Assembly: GCA_039621445.1 (NCBI GenBank)
Contig: CP154954.1
Span: 31,582,012 to 31,646,011, forward strand
Length of the DNA stretch: 64,000 bases
From: Euglena gracilis
Taxonomy: Eukaryota; Euglenida; Euglenophyceae; Euglenales
Direction of reading: 5' to 3'
Below are positions 44,186 through 53,266 of the stretch, in pieces. The translations under genes were made by a program, and so were the position numbers. The first letter of the stretch is position 1. Each line of letters starts with the position of its first letter. Under the pieces are notes generated by a model, which saw only the letters and a program-made list of their open reading frames with translations, ran no database searches and was not told the DNA's origin.

Positions 44186-44620
44186 TCACATGGCTGGCCG
44201 TCGGTTGGCCGACGGCGTGCTCCACCAAAACTCATGGGCAATCTCAAATGACAAAGAGCTGAGAGGTGATGGAATCTTGGTGGGCGTCAAATGAATTTGC
44301 ATTTTGGGAACCTTGCAAAATCTTTTGTGTGCAATACTGAACTTGGGCATTTTACAGGGGCAGAGGCATTGAGAAACCGGTAGTTGTTCTTGAAGTATTG
44401 TTTTGAACTTTGTGGAAAAGTGTTTAATGACGAATGAATTAGAGTGAATAATATGTCCCAAGTTTTGATGTGATTTTGAATGCTTTTGGTAAAGAAATAA
44501 GGGGCTTTGCAAACATATTGCATTCCTCGTGTCGAGGACAATGTATTTTCCGAAGGGTCTCAGGGCAGTCTTTGGTCGACATCTGCTACAGTGCCTCAAT
44601 TTGGCTATTTTTTTTGCAAC
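44186..44620 (-). CDS. Unassigned coding-like ORF next to an element
   Basis: The minus-strand frame has balanced composition (LRPFGKYIVLDTRNAICLQS, MPKFSIAHKRFCKVPKMQIH, SFEIAHEFWWSTPSANRRPA). Its upstream part runs into the 44.6-45.36 kb element, whose repeats add meaningless residues. Possibly a host or TE exon interrupted by the insertion; family unknown. Confidence 0.22.
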   Translation of the reverse strand, partial: VAKKIAKLRHCSRCRPKTALRPFGKYIVLDTRNAICLQSPLFLYQKHSKSHQNLGHIIHSNSFVIKHFSTKFKTILQEQLPVSQCLCPCKMPKFSIAHKRFCKVPKMQIHLTPTKIPSPLSSLSFEIAHEFWWSTPSANRRPAM

Positions 44621-44689
44621 CGTGTTAAGTCCACGATGTACACTGGCCGTGAAAACCATGTTCAATCCACGTGTACAGCGGTGGTGTAG

Positions 44690-44950
44690 ATGTGTTTGTA
44701 ACACGCTTTCCGTGCAATGTACACGTGTTACCAAAAAGAGTAACCATGCTTTCCGCACAATGTACACGTGTTACCAAAAGAGTAAACACACTTTCCTGCA
44801 ATGTACACGTGTTACCAAAAAGAGTAAACACGCTTTCCATACAATGTACACGTGTTACCGAAAGAGTAAACATGCTTTCCTGCAATGTACACGTGTTACC
44901 AAAAAGAGTAAACACGCTTTCCGTACAATGTACACGTGTTGCGAACACGG
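44690..44950 (+). repeat. 43-bp tandem array, 6 units, order AABABA
   Basis: Units share caatgtacacgtgttaccaa and gagtaaacacgctttcc. Two variants alternate: type A with cgtacaatg-like junctions and type B with the shorter ctgcaatg. The order A-A-B-A-B-A is the same as at 59467-59710. Open frames (TRVHCTESVFTLF) are a by-product of the repeat. Confidence 0.9.
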
Positions 44951-45002
44951 TAAATTTGCGTTGTACCGTGTTTTGAATGAAAAATATTGTACAGGGTGAC
45001 AG

Positions 45003-45098
45003 CATAACCAGAATGATTTCACCTTTTGGAGGGCTTCCACAAACTGCTTAACAGTGGGAGGGGCAGGCATGTGGGCCTCAGCGAGGTTAGCCAGGCTC
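45003..45098 (-). pseudogene. WAGW/PHD-family gene, N-terminal remnant
   Basis: On the minus strand, SLANLAEAHMPAPPTVKQFV then EALQKVKSFWL, equivalent to RLANLAEARMPAPPTVKQFV then ESLQKVKS of the 60.6 kb copy. Only this piece survives in the deleted element. Confidence 0.7.
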
Positions 45099-45634
45099 AA
45101 AAAAAAAGAGTAAACACGCTTTCCTGCAATGTACACATGTTACCAAAAAGAGTAAACACGTGCAATGTACACGTGTTACGAACACGTTACATTTTCATTG
45201 TAGTGTTTGTAACCCGGTACAATTGCAATGAACCAAGGTACCCCGTTTTTGTATACGTGTTCACTATAATTGGCATTTTTTTGCGCGAATCACGTGGACT
45301 TGAACACGGTTTTCACTACCGGTGTACATTGTGGACTCTTAACACAGTTTCAACATTGTTTCGTGTTCTGATCCCGCTTTTTTTTACCAGGAAAACTGGG
45401 GGCGCCTTCGGCGCCCCCGGTCACAACGTCATTGGAAGGAATCCACATGTAACGGAAAGATATTAGGTATTGCCCCAATAAGTATCAGCTGCCAAAATAA
45501 CAAAAGGGGTAAACATGCAATTTTTTTTAATAAGAAGAATTAAAAAGAAATAACAAGAATGAATCTGGCAACAGTTTTTGCTTCACAGCAAAATTCAGCA
45601 TTCAAACCTCAAGAAGGACGGAATAAACGTGGTC

Positions 45635-45928
45635 TCAAAGGAATGAAAACTTGGAATACCCTACAAACACAGCCTTTGAAAGCACAGTATCAAATCCCAA
45701 TGGTGTACACAATTTTTTGTTTCCAAAAACAAGTGATTTGCGGTGCAAGTCGCCCAACGTACAGATTGCACACATTCCTCGGTTGCACAGCTGAAGACAA
45801 CGTTCATCACGTTTCTGTTCCATGTTCTCCACTTTCGAGGTCACAAAAGTTTTGGCATGTCCATTTGGGATTCCCTTTTTGGCCTCCTTCACGTCTTGAG
45901 TTATTGGATTGGCAGCATACCACTTCAT
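45635..45928 (-). CDS. Unassigned Cys-containing ORF
   Basis: The minus-strand frame contains RCLQLCNRGMCAICTLGDLH then RKSLVFGNKKLC, a Cys-rich segment that could bind zinc, as in tails of some transposases (piggyBac type considered, not supported by a TTAA-flanked end). The plus strand is open as well (45559-46002). Confidence 0.2.
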   Translation of the reverse strand: MKWYAANPITQDVKEAKKGIPNGHAKTFVTSKVENMEQKRDERCLQLCNRGMCAICTLGDLHRKSLVFGNKKLCTPLGFDTVLSKAVFVGYSKFSFL

Positions 45929-46040
45929 TCATGATGGCAAGCTCTTTTTTCTGTTGCAGTGTCATCGTCAACCTGGATGCCTTAATTGTTGGAGAATTCT
46001 GACTGTCTAAAGGGCCAGCTTAAAGCCCCTTTGAAATTTT

Positions 46041-46067
46041 ACTTCTTGCCCACGTGCGTGGGCAAGA
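46041..46067. repeat. Short hairpin TTCTTGCCCACG
   Basis: ttcttgcccacg / cgtgggcaagaa with a 3-nt loop; isolated and of unknown role. Confidence 0.7.
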
Positions 46068-46357
46068 ATTAAAATTTTTTGCCATTCCTTTGTTCCATTG
46101 AAATTTTAGGCCGTGAAACCTGAGCCTATGCCGACATTTGCATGCAAATTTACTCTGAGGAAGTGACCTTTCTGTAAGAAAAATCGGGGTTGAATCACGG
46201 TTCGCCTTCGGCACCCCCCGTTTCCGCACCGGGAATTGTGATTGAACCCCGATTTTGGCTTAAAACGTTACCCAAATTCACGGTCTTCCCCACAGTAGCC
46301 TAGCGGTTCCTAACGAGATCCCTATCGGCCAAAAAATCTCGTTTTTAGCATTCACTA

Positions 46358-46478
46358 GTGAACTTTGGGCATTCACTAGTGCGCTATAGCGCACTAGTGA
46401 ATGGCCACTTTTGATCACTAGTCCCAAGTATGCACTAGTGAACATATCACCAGTGCGCACATGTTCACTAGTGATTAG
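46358..46478. repeat. CACTAGTGAA palindrome cluster, copy 1
   Basis: TTCACTAGTGAA and GCACTAGTGAATGG motifs recur, including a perfect cattcactagtgcgc/gcgcactagtgaatg hairpin around tata (46370-46403). The same motif returns at 47868-47935, on the other side of the PHD pseudogene. Confidence 0.75.
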
Positions 46479-46636
46479 AATCCGAATTTTTTTTATGTTT
46501 TTTTACCCTCCAATCTCGGACACTGATGTTGTTCCAGTCCCACCGTGCATTGCGGTGGGCAGAAGGCAATCGGCCAAGGGCAAGGAGCGCGTGAAGCGTC
46601 CTCGGACCCCGACGCCCCCGCCAGGCCTCCTCGCGC

Positions 46637-47106
46637 CGCCATCAGGGGGGGGAAATTGATATCCGCAATTTTTCCGCAATTTCCACAATTTTTCCGCAAT
46701 TTTTCACCATTTTTTTGAATAATTTTTTCCCCACCACCAAAGATGGAAGATGCAATGAGTTCAAGCCATTCTTCAAATGGATCAACAGGTGTGCTATTGT
46801 GTTTTGTTGTTCCCCCCCCCAGTTTACCAATTTTTCTCACAGGTGCACCACTGGGTCACAGGATTGGGTGCGTCCCACCTGTGCAAAGAACATCAAGCAT
46901 GTTGATTTGTGCTCACCTGCATCGACGTGGGTGTTGCGGTGTTCTGAACCTCACAATTGAAAATTTTCTAAGTCCCCCCAAGCAGAAATGTGTATACCCA
47001 ATATCAATTTTTCCGCAATTTTTCCGCAATTTCCGCAATTTTTCCGCAATTTTTCTGCAATTTTTCCGAAGGCCTCCGATATCAATTTCCCCCCCCCCTG
47101 CGCCAT
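46637..47106 (+). mobile_element. 458-bp MITE in the PHD pseudogene, 6-bp TSD, with spliced mini-ORF
   Basis: CAGGGGGGGGAAATTGATAT (46643) and its inverse ending at 47100. Flanks cgccat at 46637-46642 and 47101-47106. TTTTTCCGCAAT repeats fill both subterminal parts. In the middle, the frame KDGRCNEFKPFFKWINR meets a GT at 46789; removing 46789-46842 (54 nt, acceptor ttttctcacag) keeps the frame open (CTTGSQDWVRPTCAKNIKHV then DLC) to a stop at about 46960. CAGGG ends suggest hAT type with an eroded TSD. Confidence 0.75.
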
Positions 47107-47117
47107 CGTCCCCAAGG

Positions 47118-47161
47118 GTGGTGAAATCTCCTGACTGGTGTGTTTGTTCCCTTCATTTCAG
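47118..47161 (+). other. Short spliceosomal intron in the PHD pseudogene
   Basis: Donor AAGG|GTGGTG (or GTGAAA three bases on) and acceptor CCCTTCATTTCAG at 47161, 41-44 nt. It connects the region after the MITE to the long open exon starting at 47162. Size and shape resemble the intron at 11068-11114. Confidence 0.5.
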
Positions 47162-47867
47162 TCAACTATGATTTGTCCTTCAGTCTGCGTCCAGCCATTC
47201 CGGCTATTGACGTGGATTCGGACGACAACGACTTGGACTTGTCCGAGGTGCTCACCCAGCCGTCTGAAAAGGACTGGATCACAGAGGAGCAGCGCCGAGC
47301 TGCGGAGGTACAGGTTCGTCGTTTCTGCAAAAAAACCGGCCACTGTGTTTCAACGTTCTCCCAGATCGCCAATCCGCCTCTCAAGCGGAAGCTGAAGTTG
47401 GAGGATATGGGGGCTGCCGACGACCTGAATTGGCACGCGGACCCTGCGCCGGAAGGCGCAGCTGTCAACCAAATTCTGTCCGCTGTCCCCTCCGTGTTCC
47501 CTCCCGCACCCCACTGGTGTGTGTGCTTTCAGTGCCACGAATGTGACCGAGGCCAAAAGTGCTCGGTGTTCAGTATGCGGGGAGGTGTATCATTTTGTGT
47601 GTGCCGATTTGCGTCGGGCGCCCAAAAAGGCGTGGGTTTGTTGAGGTTGCCGTTGAGTTCTGCTGTTTGTTGTGTCCCATTAACCATGCCAAGAATGGCA
47701 TCGCGAGCATGTGTCTCGCGCTGAAATTTCCTTCGCCGTGCCAATTCAGCCATTTGCATTGCCTTTCTTGCTTATGACATGTTGAGGTCGGCCTCCTGTT
47801 CCAATTACATTGCCGAAATTTCAGATTTTTTTTGGTCCACGATTCCTCGGTGAGCACCCGTGAATGA

Positions 47868-47935
47868 TTCACTAGTGCGCAGGTGTTCACTAGTGAACCA
47901 TTCACTACTGCCGCACTGTTCACTAGTGAATGGAC
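47868..47935. repeat. CACTAGTGAA palindrome cluster, copy 2
   Basis: Four TTCACTAGTG(AA) motifs around gcgcaggtgttcactagtgaa and its partners; the same family as 46358-46478. Confidence 0.75.
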
Positions 47936-47977
47936 CCCGATTCCTCACGTGGGGAAGCCCGTGAATGGTTAACGTTT

Positions 47978-48215
47978 TTAAGGGGGTGTTTCCCCCGTGA
48001 CCCCCCCCCCCGTGACCCCCCCCGTGACCCCCCCGGTGACCCGAACAAAGACCCTTTTCGGCCAAAATTTTTCGAAATTTTTTTGCCCAGTGATTCCCAA
48101 TTTGACAAAATATTTATGTAGGTTCCTAATTTTGAGACATAAATTTTGCAAATTTGGGGATGGTGCTTCCTGATTTGTTATTAAATTCCTAATTTTAGCT
48201 ATGGGGATTCCTAGC
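47978..48215 (+). repeat. CCCCCGTGAC array plus ATTCCTAATTTT repeats
   Basis: GGGGGTGTTTCCCCCGTGAC starts a four-unit (CCCCCGTGAC) array (47981-48042). It is followed by degenerate GATTCCTAATTTTG repeats (48105-48212). The same pair of features occurs at 58800-59140 in the reverse orientation, so this is one element family. Confidence 0.65.
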
Positions 48216-48219
48216 TTTT

Positions 48220-48760
48220 TTTTGATTTTCTCGATGCCACACACATAGTTGGCAACCTGTTTTTTTTTTTTGGACTTTGTTTTTTTTGTAATTCTAACAA
48301 TGTTTTTTTTAAAAAAAAACGGTCACAAGGTTTTGGGGGAAAATTTTTTGGGTGATAAAAAAAACATCCTTCTTTTCCATCTGGTTCCCATCACAGCACA
48401 TTTTATCAAAAGGTCAATGAAATGTTTCATCAAAAGGTCAATGAAATTTCCCTTTTGTTTTTTATGTTTTTTTTTGGCGTTCTGAATTTCGCTTTTTTCG
48501 ATGTTTTTGACCTTTTGGGTGCATTTTTGGGGGTCAAAAAAACTCATTAGGAATCAAAACAGGTTTCGGGCAGTTCCAACTGAAAATTTCCTATAAAATT
48601 TCCTTTGTGTTTTTTTTGTTTTTTTTGGTGTTTTTTTTCAAAAAAAAACTTTGTTTTTTATTATAAAAAAAAACAAAAAAAGCCAAGTATGGCCCCACAT
48701 AAGCCGATCCACACGGCGCTGCAAGCCAGTAATTTATGCCTGCCTGAGTCATAAGCAATA
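48220..48760. other. T-rich spacer, no recognised gene
   Basis: Long T- and A-runs (48260-48320, 48600-48680) and a duplicated caaaaggtcaatgaaat segment (about 48409-48450). Confidence 0.5.
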
Positions 48761-48769
48761 ACTTGTAGT

Positions 48770-48950
48770 GAGTACCCCCCCCTTATTGTCCCACCGACCT
48801 GCCCCCGGGAAGCCCGATCGGGCATTAAGGGGGGGGGACAATAAGACCGTACCAAAGGAATTTCATTGGCCGTGCCAACCCCCCCCCCCGTCGGCCGGGG
48901 CCCAGGGACAATAAGGGGGGAGGGACAATAAGGGGGGGGGGGGTACTGGC
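48770..48950. repeat. GGGACAATAAGG inverted/direct repeat block
   Basis: ccccccttattgtccc (about 48777-48793) faces gggggggacaataag (48829-48845); two further gggacaataagg copies follow at 48905 and 48922. G/C-runs surround them and ggggtactgg closes the block. Confidence 0.6.
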
Positions 48951-48957
48951 CTTTCGA

Positions 48958-49843
48958 AGGTGTTCAGATTGCGGTTACAATCGCGGTTACATCGTGGTTA
49001 CATCGGATCGTTTGAATCAATTCAATCACGTTCCGCATTTCCCGCACTACGTCACGTGCACAGTGGACAGTGTACCAATCCACACAGAGACCCTTCATGA
49101 TTGCACATTCAACCCCAAATATGCCGGTCCTGTTTGGAAAGTGAAACTTTTGACCTCCTTGCTTGGGGACATCATTTTTCCGCCAATCGGACCCCATTTG
49201 GGCACAATGAGTGATTCGCAAATTTGGGGGGAGTGTTGCCCATGGAAGCATATGGAACAAAGAGAGGTTTGCCTTTCGGATTGCGTATTCCGGAAGGTCT
49301 CACATTGTTGCGCCACTTTGGAAACCGCACGGGAGGACTATGCCAGGAAGGACAAAATTGCACAACGAAATGCATTCCTATTATCGAGGGCGGGGGGAGC
49401 ACGCATTTGCATTGGCATATCCTTTTGCAATCATGAGGCATGCTTGGAATGGCAAAGAAGCGGGTGGTCATGAAAGGCTCGCACATTGCGTAATGGCTTT
49501 GTTCGGTTTTTTGAGTTCCACCTCCACCGCCGCTTGCGTTATGAGCCGTTTGGACCCTGGTCACATTTCCCTCGGTCGAGTTCCTCATCAACAACTGCCC
49601 CCGTGCCCACACCCACTGTCCAGTATGCTTCCGCTCCTGAACACGAGGGGGCAGTTGTTGATGAGTGGGGCTCAGACCACGAGGGCCCGCAGTTCCTCTC
49701 TCAGCGGTTGACCCGCAGTTTGACCTCTTTCTGTGCCACACTCGGTGTGTCACCAGAGTGAGGTGCCCGATATGGGGGTCGCTTTGAGACTTTGTGCAAC
49801 GCCTTGTTCAGATCGCGGTTACATCGCGGTCACATGAACACCT
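48958..49843. mobile_element. Possible boundaries of a Harbinger-like element
   Basis: AGGTGTTCA at 48958 is inverted at 49835-49843. Inside each end lie GCGGTTACATC repeats (48971-49003 and 49813-49833), in the same orientation. No TSD identified, so the limits are tentative. The interior is the transposase remnant below. Confidence 0.4.
48994..49761 (+). pseudogene. PIF/Harbinger-like DDE transposase, frameshifted
   Basis: The first frame has TCTVDSVPIHTETLHDC (first Asp), YAGPVWKVKLLTSLLGDIIF, PHLGTMSDSQIWGE (the conserved HDxxIW-like site) and LSDCVF (second Asp). Near 49300 the frame shifts and continues HIVAPLWKPHGRTMPGRTKL, HNEMHSYYRGRGEHAFA (the RxEHAF Glu) and ERLAHCVMALFGF. A second shift leads to a Ser/Glu-rich tail ending at 49761. 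The order matches DDE_Tnp_4 (PF13359) nucleases. About 255 codons is short for a complete enzyme (about 350-400), so the N-terminus is missing or very diverged. Inactive as read. Confidence 0.65.
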
Positions 49844-49849
49844 CCTTCT

Positions 49850-50640
49850 TTTGACATATGAAAGCGAATCGTCTGTCATTTTCACATACAGCGTTCCATT
49901 TTTTGTGTGTCGTTCCTCAGATTGGTGGAAGGTCCACCCTGATTATCGGCTGAGTGCCTGTGTCAAATGTATTTTCAGCAAGGCACAGCCGTTTTCCTCA
50001 GCGCTGTCCCTTCAATTTGGCAATACCTGGCAAACCCCTTGCACTTCCTCGTCGTTAAGAATCCAGCAAAACACCAGTGAAGTATTCATTTCGGCTGCAC
50101 ACCGCTTCAGATACCTACCCATGGCAACTTCGAAAATTGTTTTGGTCATCTCCTGTTTTCCAGGGTAAGGTGGCATGTGTGCTGTACCCACTCCGGATTT
50201 TTGCTCAGGGCTGCCTCTGTCGATGGGTGGCCATTTTCCCTCAGTAAGAAAAAATCTGCCCCTCGGAACGCTTTTTATATGTTTGTCAAGCCATTCTAGC
50301 TGTATGCAAAAGAGGTTGATGTTCTCTGTTCATCCAGGGGGATACAGGCAAAATTTCTCTCCCCCGATTTGCGCCTTGAGGGCCACGTTGCATTGACGTC
50401 AGGGCACAGTGCTGGAGCACTGCCTACCCGAGCTGTGATTCGGCTTGGACTTGGCAGCGTGCTGAACTCGGTTTGAACAAATGAAAGTGGCGCGTGGGCA
50501 AGCTTTTGGAAAGGGCGTCAGCGAGCCTGCAGAGGCAGTGAGTGGCGGTAGACCCCACAATTGAAAAACCGCAAGGGAGGTGGATCGTGAACTTCTTGGG
50601 GTCTGGGCATTTGCATTTATGTTGGGGTGTTCTCTCCCTG
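49850..50640. other. No recognised gene
   Basis: Plus-strand frames 49794-50168 and 50175-50396 are of normal composition but unassigned. Nothing structural stands out. Confidence 0.35.
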
Positions 50641-50649
50641 ACCAGAAGG

Positions 50650-51285
50650 GAGAAAATGCCATCAGACCTGGGCGCCTAAGAAGGTGGTATACTTCACCAC
50701 ATAGAGTACAACGGAGGTTAGGCACAGCGGGGGGGGTTGAGGGTTGAGGGGGGGGGGGGCGAGCGGCCACGCGGGGGGGAGGGGGGAGAGGGGGGGGAGG
50801 GAGAGGGGCGCCGCGCGGCTGGCGCGCATCCAAAAATTGGTGATTTTTGGGTCCAAAAAGTGGTCATTTTTTGCCATTTTTGGGGGGGGGTGCAGGGGGG
50901 CGAGCGGCCACGCGGGCGGCCGCGCGGGGGCCGCGCAGGGGGGGGGGGGAGGGGAGGGTTCCCGACCCCCCCAAGCAGCGCGCCTAGCCTCCAACGAATA
51001 CTTTTAGCAGCCTGGACGGCAGTGTCACTGAAAGCACTGGCATGCATTCTTGCTGCGTTTTGAAAAGTTCACGCGCATGAATGCACCATCCTGCCCATCC
51101 CCCAAAAAACATAGTCCAAGGATCCAAAAACAACAGCACGCCGGGAGCAAATTTCAATGTACTCAAAAAACACTTCAAAGGGGCCTTTTTCTTAGGGCCT
51201 ATTGCATCATTTTCATCACTGCTGGGGAGGGAGCCCAAAAGGGCATCCTCAGCAGTGCCGAACGTTAGACTGGGGGGGGGTAGTG
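50650..51285 (-). pseudogene. WAGW/PHD-family gene copy 3, interrupted in the PHD finger
   Basis: Minus-strand frame from 51285: TAEDALLGSLPSSDENDAIG, a Lys-rich stretch, DPWTMFFGGWAGWCIHAREL, then FSDTAVQAAKSIR up to 50996. The frame resumes after the 280-bp insertion as CTLCGEVYHLLRRPG (50712 downward). Across the gap, KSIRCTLCGEVYH matches KSARCSVCGEVYH of the 47.6 kb copy. The later PHD cysteines (FVCAD..., WxCxxC) are lost; the sequence after RRPG is unrelated. Confidence 0.6.
50710..50995. mobile_element. 280-bp GC-rich MITE in the PHD copy, 3-bp TSD aac
   Basis: GGAGGTTAGGCACAGC (50713) pairs with the inverse of GGAGGCTAGGCGCGC (ending 50992). aac flanks both sides. The interior has long G-runs and ggccacgcgg motifs. 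Removing it restores the homologous PHD reading. 3-bp TSD with GG ends suggests Harbinger type. Similar right ends occur at about 53083-53095 and 53197-53214. Confidence 0.8.
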
Positions 51286-51436
51286 GGTAGTCGGCTGACC
51301 ACTCAACTGGTCGGCCGACTAGGCCTAGTCGGTAGCTAGTCGGCGAGACGGGGTGGGGGGGGGGGGTAGTGGGTAGTTGCGGCCGACTACCCACTCTAAT
51401 GTACTAACGGGTCAGTATCGCCGACTTTTAAGCCTG
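51257..51436 (-). repeat. GACTAGTCGG repeat, copy 2 (inverted)
   Basis: Contains gtagtcggctgacc, ctaggcctagtcgg and tacccactctaatgtactaa...cgccgactttta, the inverse of 39938-39980. G-runs interrupt it. Confidence 0.7.
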
Positions 51437-52042
51437 AAAAAAACTTTTGTCCAAATCACCTCAACACCAGTCAAAACCCACCCAAATGGCTCCAAAATCC
51501 CCCAATCGGGGGTGAATATGCAAAATCTTGGGGGGGAATGTCCACTTTGGACCACTATTGGCAAAAGAACACCTCTCCCCATTGGATTTTCAATATAATG
51601 TCAAAATTTCGCACAAAAAGGACTTAGCCCTCCAAGTATGTTGCCGACATAAAAAGACATTTTGTTATTTGAGGGGGGGGTGCGGGGCGGAGCCCCCCCC
51701 CCGCCTATGCCAAAGTGAGCCACAAAAACGACTTAGACCCCGAGCATGTTGCCAACATAGAAGGGATTTTGTTTTTGAGGCTCGGGTGGGGGTGGAGGGG
51801 GGAGTTTTCTGCATCCTCCTTATTATTGTGTGGCCTTTCCTTCGGGTCCAATAAAAATGCACACGATCTTTTTTCGGCTCATTTTTGTGATTTGGAGAAT
51901 TCCAAAATCGCCAAACAACAACAAGAGACAAGGCAGTACAGATGGCCATTCCCCCCCCTGTACAGGACAGAAAAAAGGGGGTCCAAACCCCCCCCCCCCA
52001 TTTCCTACCACTTTGAAACCGTGTATTGGGGCTCTGGCTTCA

Positions 52043-52122
52043 CGCCCGAACCGGCGTTCTGGACGCCGGTTCGGCGCAGAAATTTCTGCGCCGAACCGGT
52101 GTCCAGAACGCCGGTTCGGGCG
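52043..52122. repeat. 80-bp palindrome, 40-bp arms, no loop
   Basis: Symmetric about 52082/52083 (cgcagaaa|tttctgcg). The arms hold CGCCCGAACCGGCGTTCTGG and CGCCGGTTCGGCG blocks, with one mismatch in 40. The left flank (ttgaaaccgtgtattggggc) is homologous, inverted, to 36269-36317. Confidence 0.9.
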
Positions 52123-52399
52123 GGAAAACGGCGTCCTGGGGACCGAAAATGAAAAGTGCCAAAAAGTGTCCAAAATGGTTTGTAGACATGAGGCAATCAT
52201 ATCTGAGCACTTTTTGGGGGGTATTTGGCCAGAATTGGGGTATTTTGTGCAACAATTTCCATTTGGCCAAATCTGGGGATTTTCTGAAATAGAATACCAT
52301 GCAGCAGGGCTGAAATCTAAGGCCATCTAAAACCCTTGAGAAGGGTTATCGATCAAGGGGCAACATGGCAGGTGAACAGTGGATTTTGGAATTTGCGAA

Positions 52400-52885
52400 A
52401 AGGGTCCAAAAATCGTAATTCTGAAAAAACCCAAGGGGTCCAGCTAAAATTTCCTAAACATAATTCTGAAAAACCCAGGGGAGGGTCCAACCAATTTTGA
52501 AAACACCCAGGGGGGCCAAAATTTCCCAACTGTAATTAACATTTCCCAACAATTTTTGAAAAATTCCCGTGGGGGGGGTCCAGCCAAAATTTCCCAACCG
52601 TACTTCTGAAAAACCCTAGGGGGGGCTCCAGCCAATTTTTTTTTAACCGTGTTTGTGAAGAAACCCAGCCAAAATTTCTGAACCGGAATTCTGAAAAAAG
52701 GGGGCATCAAATCCCAACCATAATTCTGGAAAAAAAACCAGCGGGGTCCAACCGAAAATTCGGCATTGCAAATCTGAAAAAATCTGGGGGGGGTCCAGCC
52801 AAAATTTCCCAACCGTGATTCTGAAAAAACCTAGGGGTGGTCCAACGAAAAAAAATTTCCAAATCGTAATTCTGAAAAAAAAACC
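52400..52885 (+). repeat. ~50-55-bp degenerate tandem array (about 9 units)
   Basis: Units read GGGGTCCAGCCAAAATTTCC + CAACCGTAATTCTGAAAAAC + C(C)AGGG with indels. Minus-strand frames through it (GWTPLVFFPELWLG) are artefacts. Confidence 0.85.
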
Positions 52886-53024
52886 TTTTGATTGATGGGT
52901 AACCTGGCATGAGACGGATGAAAACATCAATCGGCCGATCGACATGGCCATGTTCAGAAACTGGGTATTCAGAGCCCCTAATCCACGGTTTCAACAACTG
53001 TGTCCAGAACGCCGCGGCCGCGCA

Positions 53025-53266
53025 AAGGCCGCGGGGGGGGGGGGGGCCCGGACCCCCCCCCCCCCCCCGGGGCGCGCCTAGCCTCCTTCGGGTTGGAACC
53101 AAAATTTTGTTCTCGAGACAGCCAAATTTAGGAGGCTGATTCCTAAGGGCCGCGGGGGGGGGGGGGGTCCCGGACCCCCCCCCCCCGAGCAGCGCGCCTA
53201 GCCTCCTTTGGGTTGGAACCAAAATTTTGTTCTCGAGACAGCCAAATTTAGGAGGCTGATTCCTAA
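53025..53266 (+). repeat. ~120-bp tandem duplication with G/C-run core
   Basis: GGGCCGCGGGGG...CGCGCCTAGCCTCC, then TTGGAACCAAAATTTTGTTC and TTTAGGAGGCTGATTCCTAA, occurs twice in a row with only G/C-run length differences. GATTCCTAATTT motifs continue to 53345. Confidence 0.88.

Larger units (their letters stand above)
44624..45355. mobile_element. PHD-element copy 2, internally deleted
   Basis: Left end aaccgtgttaagtccacgat and right end (inverse, ending cttaacacagttt at about 45350) match the 59.38-60.98 kb element. It holds the six-unit 43-bp array, a ~95-bp remnant of the gene (45003-45098) and about two right-hand repeat units (45107-45180). Sequence beyond the right end, to ggcgccttcggcgcccccgg at about 45420, also matches the larger copy up to the centre of its palindrome. 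Confidence 0.8.
46516..47650 (+). pseudogene. WAGW/PHD-family gene copy 2, C-terminal half with PHD-like finger, broken
   Basis: An upstream basic exon (KGKERVKRPRTPTPP) is interrupted by a 458-bp MITE (46643-47100). After a short intron, 47162-47536 encodes an acidic segment (DVDSDDNDLDLSEV), then KKTGHC and DLNWHADPAPEGAAVNQILS, matching RQLNWEAPPAPEHSTVNQLL of the 60 kb copy. The finger CSVCGEVYHFVCADLRRAP is in another frame at about 47562-47640 and its last part has a stop: AWVC-stop-GC. PHD fingers usually bind histone H3 tails; here the break makes function unlikely. CACTAGTG palindromes flank it on both sides. Confidence 0.6.

Noticed and set aside
44690-45000. Long frames reading TRVHCTESVFTLFGNTCTLQ as a repeat protein
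   Set aside because: They occur on both strands and in several frames of a 43-bp tandem array whose unit is not a multiple of three and has no stops; there is no start context or non-repeat domain.
45635-45928. piggyBac transposase C-terminus
   Set aside because: Only a loose cluster of cysteines matches; no TTAA-flanked ends or catalytic Asp motifs were found.
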